Source: Paludibacteraceae bacterium (GTDB lineage: Bacteria > Bacteroidota > Bacteroidia > Bacteroidales > Paludibacteraceae). From it: a DNA stretch of 64,000 nt. Shown piece after piece: positions 44,621 to 51,879 of the stretch. The position numbers and the translations under genes are program-made. Under the pieces are notes generated by a model, which ran no database searches, was not told the origin of the DNA, and saw only the letters and a program-made list of their open reading frames with translations. The stretch spans positions 1-64,000 of the forward strand of contig JAGCWA010000028.1 of NCBI GenBank assembly GCA_017962085.1. The letters are read 5' to 3'. The number at the start of each line of letters is the position of its first letter. Within the stretch, counting starts at the first letter, position 1.

Positions 44621-45799
44621 TCACGGTTTATACGTATCGTAACGGTAGACATTGCGCAGTCTAATCGAAACCAGTATCGGCAAGAACAGATACAGCAACA
44701 TGGCGACGTACGAGCCCCACACGTAATAGCTTGGATAACCGTTCAAGCCATTATTCACATAGATGAGGAAGTAATGGCGCAACGGGAAGATATTCGACCA
44801 TGTCTGTAACAAATCCGGCATCTCACCCACAGGGAACGTGAATCCACTGATGGAGAAAGAGAGCATCGTGATGAAGGCCGAAAGGCTCAACGAGATGCTC
44901 ATGATCGGAATCAGCGAATAGAGGAATACGCCCAACGACTGGGAAGCCAGCACCATCAAAAGGCTATTCAGCAACATATTCGGCAACCCATTATGGCAAG
45001 GGAAGCCCAAGAAGCGGTACAAGACGACGTCATAGAACGCTGCCATCAGCATGAACGTCAGCGTATACGGCAGGAGTTTGCCCACCATCACCGACAAGAT
45101 ATCATCGTCCACCTTGTCCAAAAGCTTGCGCGACCGCATCTCCTTCACCTCCATGCCCAACGCATAGACCGTCAGGAGGACAATCATCACGCTCAACAAG
45201 CCCGGCAACAAGACGTTGCAGAGATAGACCGCATAGTTCAGTTGAGGATTCCCCAACGGATGCGTTTCCACCACGATCGGTTGCAGGTCGATCATCGCCT
45301 GCTCCATCGTCTGCCCCTTCGCTAGCCTCAACTCACGCTCCACGGCGGCAGAGCCCAATATGGAGATCGTCTTCATGTCGCGGAAGAGCATGGAGCCCGC
45401 CACGATATAGGAGTTGCTCGTATAGAAGGAGACTTTAGGTTGTCGGAAGGAGAGCACGTCGCGTTCAAAGTTCTCCGGCACGAAATAGATGCCATAGATC
45501 TCCCCACGCTGCATCATTTTCCTCGCCTCGCTGAAATCCTTCGCATGGACGACGATCTTCGTCTGCTTAAAGGCGTCCAGCTGACGGACAAGCCGGCGAG
45601 AGATGGAGGACTGGTCCATGTCGACCACCGCCGCAGGAAGATCCTTCGGCAACCCGTCCTGCATCAGCGTAAGGAAGAAGCCAATGAAGAAGAGCGGCAT
45701 GATGATCATGGCAACGATGTAGACCTTGCGAGAGAATATCTGCCGCCATTCCCTCATCATGACCATCCAAACCTTATTTGACGCTAACCTATTGTTCAT
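44621..45799 (-). CDS. ABC-2 type permease (first of two)
   Basis: A 392-residue permease with the same layout as its neighbour. One helix near residues 25-45 (VYIVAMIIMPLFFIGFFLTLM), a periplasmic domain, then helices such as NVLLPGLLSVMIVLLTVYALG and LSAFITMLSFSISGFTFPVG. The two proteins are distant paralogues and probably form a heterodimer. Its start overlaps the HlyD-type gene by four bases. In E. coli YbhFSR or the YhiI-RbbA-YhhJ system such permeases work with an ATPase; none is encoded here. Confidence 0.9.
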   Translation of the reverse strand: MNNRLASNKVWMVMMREWRQIFSRKVYIVAMIIMPLFFIGFFLTLMQDGLPKDLPAAVVDMDQSSISRRLVRQLDAFKQTKIVVHAKDFSEARKMMQRGEIYGIYFVPENFERDVLSFRQPKVSFYTSNSYIVAGSMLFRDMKTISILGSAAVERELRLAKGQTMEQAMIDLQPIVVETHPLGNPQLNYAVYLCNVLLPGLLSVMIVLLTVYALGMEVKEMRSRKLLDKVDDDILSVMVGKLLPYTLTFMLMAAFYDVVLYRFLGFPCHNGLPNMLLNSLLMVLASQSLGVFLYSLIPIMSISLSLSAFITMLSFSISGFTFPVGEMPDLLQTWSNIFPLRHYFLIYVNNGLNGYPSYYVWGSYVAMLLYLFLPILVSIRLRNVYRYDTYKP

Positions 45800-46794
45800 C
45801 GTTTCACGATAACTGACATGCCAGAAACCAAACCTTCAACCTTCTCCGTAGGAACGGCGCGTATTTCAAATGTTTTGGAATCAAACTCGCCCGTCACCTT
45901 CGTAGCCTTCCAAGCGGCGAAAGAACCCATATCCTTCACATAATTCACCTTCAAGGAAATCTCCTTGTCGCCCAATGCAGGGACAAACGCCTTGAACTCA
46001 GTACCCTCGGAGAACTCAGCCAAGTCCTTCTCCCTGAGATTGAACGTAACCCACACATCAGCCGTATCGATCACATTCATGATAGGCGCACCCGAGCCGA
46101 CCAACTCACCCCTCTGCGGGAAGATCTCACTGATCTTACCGGAGATTGGGGAGGTCAACATCGTCTCCTCCACATAAGAGCGGACCTCGGCGACAGCGCC
46201 CTTCGCCCTTCTCAATTGAGCCAAAGCGGCATCCTTATCCTCTTGGTCTGCGCCACGCAAGGCCATGTCGTATTGTGACTTGGCAGCCTGTTCGGTCGCC
46301 AACATCGCCTTGTAGTTAGCCTCCGCCTCATCACGTTTCTGGGCAGGAACCACCTCTTTCTCGTAGAGCGCCTGCACACGGTCAAAAGATTTCTTCGCCA
46401 CATCCAGACCAGCCTGTGCCTTTTGCCACAACTCATAAGCAGCCTTGATCTGCTCCTCGCTCGCCCCGCGCAAAGCCTTTTGGTTCACCGCCGAAGCAGC
46501 CTTCTCCGCTGCACGGGCTTGGGAAAGTTTCGCCTCGATCTCCGGGCTGTTCAGCAAGACGAGCGTGTCGCCCTCCTTCACGTATTGGCCCTCCTTCACA
46601 AGGAACTTATCGATCCTCGCTGGGATCTTGCCAGAGATACGCAACTCAGTAAACTCCACCTCGCCCTGGATGATATCCTTTTCAGGCTTCATCATAAAGA
46701 TACCGATCAAGGTCACAATCGCCACAATGGCCAACAAAACGACAAATGCTATCAGCATATTGACGTCTTTCTCCGATTTATTCATTATGCTCAT
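45796..46794 (-). CDS. HlyD-family periplasmic adaptor (membrane fusion protein)
   Basis: A 332-residue adaptor linking inner-membrane permeases to the TolC-type channel. One N-terminal membrane anchor (about 13-33). A biotinyl-lipoyl half (FLVKEGQYVKEGDTLVLLNSPE) is followed by a long alpha-hairpin (about 80-195) rich in Ala, Lys and Gln with near-heptad repeats. The second lipoyl half (TSPISGKISEIFPQRGELVGSGAPI) and a beta-barrel domain end the protein. The layout resembles EmrA/YbhG. It lies 14 bases after the TolC-type gene and overlaps the first permease gene by four bases. An alternative start is the ATG at 46785. Confidence 0.92.
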   Translation of the reverse strand: MSIMNKSEKDVNMLIAFVVLLAIVAIVTLIGIFMMKPEKDIIQGEVEFTELRISGKIPARIDKFLVKEGQYVKEGDTLVLLNSPEIEAKLSQARAAEKAASAVNQKALRGASEEQIKAAYELWQKAQAGLDVAKKSFDRVQALYEKEVVPAQKRDEAEANYKAMLATEQAAKSQYDMALRGADQEDKDAALAQLRRAKGAVAEVRSYVEETMLTSPISGKISEIFPQRGELVGSGAPIMNVIDTADVWVTFNLREKDLAEFSEGTEFKAFVPALGDKEISLKVNYVKDMGSFAAWKATKVTGEFDSKTFEIRAVPTEKVEGLVSGMSVIVKR

Positions 46795-46808
46795 ATTCTT
46801 TTATTTTA

Positions 46809-48323
46809 TTATTTTCCAATTTTACCTACCGCCTTCTGGTAATTGATCTCGCTCATCTTCGCCTCTATCTCGGCGTCGATTTTGTCGGAATGGGCGGCCA
46901 ACCAAGCCGTCTGCGCCTCCAAGAGGTTAGAGGCAGGGATGACACCCTCCTTGAAGCCCAACGTGGCATAGCGCAGGTTCTCCTCCGCCCGCTCCAGATT
47001 ACGTTTGGAGACCTCCCACTTACGGATCGCCTCCGACTGCTTGAAAGAGGATTGGCTCACCTGAAGCTCAATCTTCTCCTTCGCCTCATCCTCCTTGTAC
47101 TGAGCGATGTTAGCCTCGCACTTGGCGGCCTTCATGGTGTAGATATTCTCGCCCCAATGCAACAGCGGGACATTCACCAACACGCCCACATGCCAATCGA
47201 AACCGAACTCCTTCTCAAATCCATGCTTCGTCGAAGGGTTGGTACCCGCATAGGTTCCGAACAACGCCACATTAGGCATCAAGCCGGCACGCTCCACCTT
47301 CACCTTCTGGTCATATATGGATTTAGCGATCTCCAAGCTCTTCACCTCATTACGGTTCGAGTAGACTTCATTGATATCGTAAAGTTCAGGATCCGCAATG
47401 GCGATCTCATCATTTGTCTCATCCTGCAAAGAATATTCCTCCTCCAGCGGCAAGCCACAGTACTGCGCCAACAACATCTTAGAGAGACGGATACCATTGT
47501 CCACCTTGAAGAGCGTCATCTCCGCCTCGTTCTTCTTCACGGAAACCGACAGTTCGTCCGCCTTCGTAGCCACGCCCGACTCGATCAAGGCATCCACATC
47601 CTTCTGCATCTTCTCCAGCAATGCCACAAGTGCCTCGACCGCCTTCCGTTTATTGTTGAGCGATATGATTTGCCAATAGGCCCCGTCCACCTCGAGGATG
47701 ACATCCTCATTCAGCGTACGAAGCTTGCTTTGCGCAAGTTCCTTCTTCAGTTCAGTGATTTTATTATAGGCGACGATCTTACCGCCCATGAACACAGGCT
47801 GGGTAAGGTTCAGGGAAGCCAGGAAGATGTTCCTTGTATCAAACTCCAGCTCGTCTTTCGGGATGATAGTATACTCCTTCCACTGCAATTTCTCAGGGTT
47901 CTTCCTTGGGTCGAACGGTTTTCCCTCCTTGTCGAGCGGCACGACCGAACCATTGTAGAACGTCCATTTGTTGTTCAGTTGACGGCTGGCGATGGTACCG
48001 TCCGCCTGGAGCGTAGGCAGTTCAAATCCGAAACTGCCGTTGAGCAATGTACCGATAGGGAGGTACATATCCTCGGAGACCAACGACAATTGGTCGCCAC
48101 TGCGCACATAGGCGCCCCGTAGGTTCAGGTCAGGGAAGTACTTCGTACGAGCCGCCTTGCGCTCATAGGTCGCTTTTTCCACCTCCTCACGGGCGATTTT
48201 CTGTTCCTTGTTATTCCTCAGCGCCAACTCCCGGCACTCCTCCAATGTGTACACCTTCTGCTCGGACCACACGGAAGAGGCAGTCAGGCACAACATTGCC
48301 ACAAGCAATAATCTCTTTTTCAT
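46809..48323 (-). CDS. TolC-family outer-membrane efflux protein
   Basis: A 504-residue outer-membrane factor. Signal peptide MKKRLLLVAMLCLTASSVWS. Two TolC repeats: the first with YTLEECRELALRNNKEQKIAREEVEKATYERKAA-like helix (from residue 26) and FTDNIFLASLNLTQPVF-like strand (near 175); the second with EIAKSIYDQKVKVERAGLMPNVALFGTYAG-like segment and the terminal helix ATLGFKEGVIPASNLLEAQTAW. Trimers form the exit duct of the exporter. The start overlaps the marR-type gene as ATGA. Confidence 0.93.
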   Translation of the reverse strand: MKKRLLLVAMLCLTASSVWSEQKVYTLEECRELALRNNKEQKIAREEVEKATYERKAARTKYFPDLNLRGAYVRSGDQLSLVSEDMYLPIGTLLNGSFGFELPTLQADGTIASRQLNNKWTFYNGSVVPLDKEGKPFDPRKNPEKLQWKEYTIIPKDELEFDTRNIFLASLNLTQPVFMGGKIVAYNKITELKKELAQSKLRTLNEDVILEVDGAYWQIISLNNKRKAVEALVALLEKMQKDVDALIESGVATKADELSVSVKKNEAEMTLFKVDNGIRLSKMLLAQYCGLPLEEEYSLQDETNDEIAIADPELYDINEVYSNRNEVKSLEIAKSIYDQKVKVERAGLMPNVALFGTYAGTNPSTKHGFEKEFGFDWHVGVLVNVPLLHWGENIYTMKAAKCEANIAQYKEDEAKEKIELQVSQSSFKQSEAIRKWEVSKRNLERAEENLRYATLGFKEGVIPASNLLEAQTAWLAAHSDKIDAEIEAKMSEINYQKAVGKIGK

Positions 48324-48814
48324 ATCGATAGTTTATTTATTTTTTCACTTTCAGCTTGCTCGACCTCACGCAAATTGCGGAACACGCGGCCCAGCATCTC
48401 AATGGCGGTCTTCACATCCGCCTCGCTCATGCCCTTGAAACACGTCTTCATCGCGTTCAACGTGGCATCCTTGACAATCTTATGGCAGGCAAGTCCCTTC
48501 TCCGTCAACCGGATACGATTCGACCGTCTATCCGAATCCCTCATCTCGCGGGTCACCAGGTCTTGTTTCTCCATGTTATGGATAAGGCGGGTCACACTCG
48601 GACGATCCCTGAACGTAGCTTCCGCCAACGCATTCTGGGTAGGACTCTCCCCGCCCATCTTCAACCATAGACACATCAGAATCGACCACTGTTCGGGCGT
48701 GATATCCAGACCCGACTTCTTGAAACTACGAGACAAATTACGATTGATAGCATTCGACACCTTGCCGCTTATCACAGCAAAGGCCAACTCTATGTCCTGA
48801 ATGAACTCTTCCAT
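48320..48814 (-). CDS. MarR-family transcriptional regulator of the efflux operon
   Basis: A 164-residue winged-helix regulator. Dimerisation helices at both ends. The DNA-binding part (about 45-115) is SGLDITPEQWSILMCLWLKMG, TQNALAEATFRDRPSVTRLIHNMEKQ (recognition helix) and the wing LVTREMRDSDRRSNRIRLTEKG, with the DxRxxx-R/L pattern of the family. It leads the operon, which suggests autoregulated repression relieved by a small ligand that is probably also exported. The ATG at 48814 is chosen because the longer frame would begin inside the -7 promoter box. Confidence 0.92.
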   Translation of the reverse strand: MEEFIQDIELAFAVISGKVSNAINRNLSRSFKKSGLDITPEQWSILMCLWLKMGGESPTQNALAEATFRDRPSVTRLIHNMEKQDLVTREMRDSDRRSNRIRLTEKGLACHKIVKDATLNAMKTCFKGMSEADVKTAIEMLGRVFRNLREVEQAESEKINKLSI

Positions 48815-48834
48815 TTCCTTATAAATTAGCACCA

Positions 48835-48856
48835 CAAATATAGTTGTTTAAACAAC
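48835..48856 (-). promoter_or_regulatory. Efflux operon promoter with a perfect 14-bp palindromic operator
   Basis: Minus-strand -7 box TATATTTG (48835-48842) directly adjoins GTTGTTTAAACAAC (48843-48856), a perfect palindrome. The palindrome fills the spacer between -7 and -33, where a bound MarR dimer would block RNA polymerase. Size and symmetry fit MarR-family operators. Confidence 0.7.
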
Positions 48857-49051
48857 AAGATTGTCTTAACGAATCTTAAAAAACGTTGCATAGACAATAA
48901 ATTTCGCATAAAGCAATAAACTGAAAAAATATGACAAAAGCCAAAAGGAAGGTGCGGAAAGGGCGGTCAAACGCGAAAAAAGGCTTCGAAAAACTTTTTT
49001 TTACGGTCGAAAAAGCATATATTGGGGATACAAAGTTGCGAAATCCAAAGG

Positions 49052-49762
49052 ATGGCAAAGTTAAAAGTTTACGGAAGAGTCCGTGACCGCGTTGTTCTTG
49101 GGATCGTCAACGCCTACATGGCGTCGCATCCCAACGCTACGTTAGACGAATTGAGCGAAGCGTTCCCGAACGAATTGAATGCAACCCTGAAAGGTGGCAG
49201 GATTTTCAGAGACGCGGCAGAGACAAATGGTATGGTCTCATGCGGAACAAAAGAGCCGGGCTTAGGCATACTCACCTTAGCGAACGGCAAGAGAATTGAA
49301 ATGGTTGTACAATGGACAGACGAGGATTACTCGAAACTGAAAGCACGGGCGGAGACGTTCGGCATCGAAGTGGAGGAACCTCGGACGGACATGGAGATTC
49401 CTGAAGAAGGATTCAAGATTGAGCGAATGGAGTCACTCTCTGTTGAAGCGAAAAAGGAAAACGAACGTGGAGAGAGGGAGATGACAGGTAACCAGAAACA
49501 CTTGCTGCACCTTCTTCTGACCCTACTGCTCTTATTCACTATCCTATTGTTCTCAAGAGGAAACGCGAACGATGCAGACGAGATTGCCCAGTACAGAAAA
49601 CAGAACATGACGGAGCATAGCGTTGACCTGCACCGGCTCGCCGCAGAACAAAGGAGGCAAGAGAAAGAGTCATACGAACGCTATCAAGACGAGCAAGTCA
49701 AACTAGCAGAGGAAATTGCCCGTGACACAAGAGAGGCATTTCACTCACTGATAAAGCAGTAA
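49052..49762 (+). CDS. One-TM coiled-coil protein of unknown function
   Basis: A 236-residue protein I do not recognise. The N-terminal domain (about 1-105) starts MAKLKVYGRVRDRVVLGIVNAYM and has SHPNATLDELSEAFPNELN, a helix-turn-helix-like pattern; it then has beta strands GILTLANGKRIEMVVQWT, resembling small N-terminal modules in other Bacteroidota proteins. A linker of acidic residues leads to a single hydrophobic helix (about 147-163, HLLHLLLTLLLLFTILLF), then a charged coiled coil (about 180-230, AAEQRRQEKESYERYQDEQ). The soluble first domain is probably cytoplasmic. The frame also opens at 49022, but 49052 gives the cleaner start. Monocistronic with its own terminator. Confidence 0.78.
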   Translation: MAKLKVYGRVRDRVVLGIVNAYMASHPNATLDELSEAFPNELNATLKGGRIFRDAAETNGMVSCGTKEPGLGILTLANGKRIEMVVQWTDEDYSKLKARAETFGIEVEEPRTDMEIPEEGFKIERMESLSVEAKKENERGEREMTGNQKHLLHLLLTLLLLFTILLFSRGNANDADEIAQYRKQNMTEHSVDLHRLAAEQRRQEKESYERYQDEQVKLAEEIARDTREAFHSLIKQ

Positions 49763-49834
49763 AATGCTTTATACAAAGATGTAATCAGTCGCCTATATTG
49801 GAGTATAACCAAGCATAAAACGACACACGAAAGG

Positions 49835-49867
49835 AGATTCGCCCACCAAACGGGCGAATCTTTTTTT
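49835..49867 (+). terminator. Terminator of the coiled-coil protein gene
   Basis: AGATTCGCCC (49835-49844) and GGGCGAATCT (49852-49861) followed by seven T. Confidence 0.88.
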
Positions 49868-49933
49868 ATCCACGAGGGAAAAGGCCACGACACATCCATG
49901 TGAGGCAAACAAAGGGCGCATATTCGCGAATTG

Positions 49934-49965
49934 TTGCATAACATGAAATAATTTGATTATATTTG
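49934..49965 (+). promoter_or_regulatory. Promoter of the PsbP-like lipoprotein
   Basis: TTG at 49934-49936, a 21-base spacer, TATATTTG at 49958-49965. The start codon follows 21 bases later. Confidence 0.6.
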
Positions 49966-49986
49966 TGGCAAAGAAAAACAAAAGAG

Positions 49987-50466
49987 ATGAGAAGGAATTA
50001 TTTATTTATACTCACGATAGCGGCATTCTGTCTGTTGCTGTCCGGCTGTAAAAGCGCCTACGAGAAATATTCGAACAACGAGTTCACCATTGAATACCCT
50101 AAGAGCTGGGAGAAAGAGATCAACATGTTCCCTGTCATGCCGTTCGTAGCCTTCAGCGAGTACCAGACCGCCATGGTCAGCACCAAAGACAGCAGCGACG
50201 TCTCCATCGAGGATTTCGCCAAACTGCGTATCAAAGCCTTCGAGGAGGAGCAGATCGGTTTCAAACTAATCAGTTTAGACGTGGACAGTAAATACGCCCT
50301 CATACGCTACTCGAACGAGGACGAGGACGACCCGAACTACCATCTGGAAACGTTGATGAAGATTGGCAGAAGAGGCAACAAACTATACGGAGTAACCTGC
50401 GCATACGAAAACAGCGACCAAAAGGACACGGTGGAGCACATCATCAACTCCTTCCAGCTGAAGTAA
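49987..50466 (+). CDS. PsbP-like lipoprotein
   Basis: A 159-residue lipoprotein. Signal MRRNYLFILTIAAFCLLLSGC with lipobox LSGC. The rest begins with NEFTIEYPKSWEKEINMFP, the usual start of PsbP/DUF1795-like domains, and continues with strands and helices (SIEDFAKLRIKAFEEEQIG, YHLETLMKIGRRGNKLYGVTCAY) up to the end at EHIINSFQLK. Bacterial proteins of this shape are small periplasmic domains of unknown role. The ATG at 49987 gives the signal; a longer frame at 49963 overlaps the promoter. Its 3' end overlaps the convergent symporter gene by 23 bases. Confidence 0.85.
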   Translation: MRRNYLFILTIAAFCLLLSGCKSAYEKYSNNEFTIEYPKSWEKEINMFPVMPFVAFSEYQTAMVSTKDSSDVSIEDFAKLRIKAFEEEQIGFKLISLDVDSKYALIRYSNEDEDDPNYHLETLMKIGRRGNKLYGVTCAYENSDQKDTVEHIINSFQLK

Positions 50467-51874
50467 GCCGACGGACGCAAACAATACCCAGATAGGTAAT
50501 CAAACCGTTTAACAACAATAATTCATACCCCATGTCATAGCCACAAAAGACATGGAGCGCTTTCGACGTGCCATAAGAGAGCAACGGGGAGAGAACCGCC
50601 ACCACCACTACCCACACGGAATCCACCACACCTCCTCCACGACGGAAGATGCAATAGGCGAACATTCCCAACAAAGGGCCATACAGATAGGAAACCAACT
50701 GGTATATCACGTCAATGGCATGGTCGCTCCTGACAAAATCCAGCAACACGACCGCCAGACAAACCGCCGCCGCCACGCCTAAATGGACACGATGGCGAAG
50801 CTTCGGGGATACCCGCTCCGCATCCTCGCCCAAGAGATCGGAAAGAAGGGAGGTGGTCATGGCCGCCATCGCCGAATCGACACTCGAGAACGAAGAGGCC
50901 AGCATTCCCACGGCAAAGCACATCAACACCGCCGGACCAGCCTCCTTCACAAAATAGGGCAAAAGAGCATCCCCCGTCGCCGGCAAAGCATCCACCCCAT
51001 AGTGGTTGGCCACTAAAAGGCCTAAGGATAGAAACAGCAGATTCACAGGGATAAAAAGCACCCCATACGACAACATATTACGTTGCGCCTCCTTCAACGA
51101 ACGGCATGAGAGATTCTTCTGGATCATATCTTGGTCCAAGCCTGTCATCACAACAACCACAAAGGCTCCACTCACGAAATGCTTCCAGAAATAAGTGCGT
51201 GTGCTCCAATCGTCAAAATAGAAGATTCGAGACATGTCCGAGTCTGCGATGAAGCTAAGTCCGGAGCGCCAATCCAAGTCCATAAGGGATAGCGCCTTAT
51301 GAAGCAAAAGCACCAAAGACAGAACCATCAGGAAGGTCTGCAGGAGATCCGTCCACACAATAGAGCGGATACCGCCCCTATAAGTATAGAAATAGACGAA
51401 CGACACGCATAGCAAGGCAAACACGGGGAATGGCAGGAAATCAATGTCCGACAGTTGGTATAACACGTAGGCCGCGACATAGAATTTCACAGCGGCCCCC
51501 ATCAGCTTGTTCAGCAAGAAAAAGAGAGCGCCCGTCTTCCGCCCCGACTCACCCAAGCGGGAGGTTAGGTACGAATAAATGGAGACGTTCCCGGAGTTGT
51601 AATAAATGGGGAGCAACAGGTATGCGACGACGACGTAGCCCACCAAAAAGCCAAGCACCATCTGCATGTAAGAGAACGAGGAGGCCGGTACCCAACCCGG
51701 CACGGAGACGAACGAGACGCCCGACACCGAAGCCCCCACCATACCGATAGCGACCGCCCACCAAGGAGAGCGCCGATTCCCCAGAAAGAAATCGGCACCA
51801 CTATCGTTTTTGCCCGTACGGTGAGAGACGTACGTAAGCAAACAAAAATACAATACAAGAAGTAAAATGAGCAT
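50444..51874 (-). CDS. Sodium:solute symporter family transporter
   Basis: A 476-residue secondary transporter with about 13 membrane helices. SSS-family marks: GADFFLGNRRSPWWAVAIGMVGASVSGVSF with the helix 1 break that binds sodium and substrate, SVPGWVPASSFSYMQMVLGF, DLLQTFLMVLSL, and the helix with SSFSSVDSAMAAMTTSLLSDL containing the Ser pair typical for the second sodium site. The substrate cannot be told from sequence; sugars, sialic acids, amino acids or nucleosides are all handled by relatives. It starts five bases after yidC, so both are likely on one transcript, and converges on the lipoprotein gene. Confidence 0.92.
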   Translation of the reverse strand: MLILLLVLYFCLLTYVSHRTGKNDSGADFFLGNRRSPWWAVAIGMVGASVSGVSFVSVPGWVPASSFSYMQMVLGFLVGYVVVAYLLLPIYYNSGNVSIYSYLTSRLGESGRKTGALFFLLNKLMGAAVKFYVAAYVLYQLSDIDFLPFPVFALLCVSFVYFYTYRGGIRSIVWTDLLQTFLMVLSLVLLLHKALSLMDLDWRSGLSFIADSDMSRIFYFDDWSTRTYFWKHFVSGAFVVVVMTGLDQDMIQKNLSCRSLKEAQRNMLSYGVLFIPVNLLFLSLGLLVANHYGVDALPATGDALLPYFVKEAGPAVLMCFAVGMLASSFSSVDSAMAAMTTSLLSDLLGEDAERVSPKLRHRVHLGVAAAVCLAVVLLDFVRSDHAIDVIYQLVSYLYGPLLGMFAYCIFRRGGGVVDSVWVVVVAVLSPLLSYGTSKALHVFCGYDMGYELLLLNGLITYLGIVCVRRLTSAGRS

Positions 51875-51879
51875 TCGGG

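Noticed and set aside
46890..48122. 410-residue plus-strand frame
   Set aside because: Antisense to the TolC-family gene; Arg/His/Leu-rich composition without any domain.
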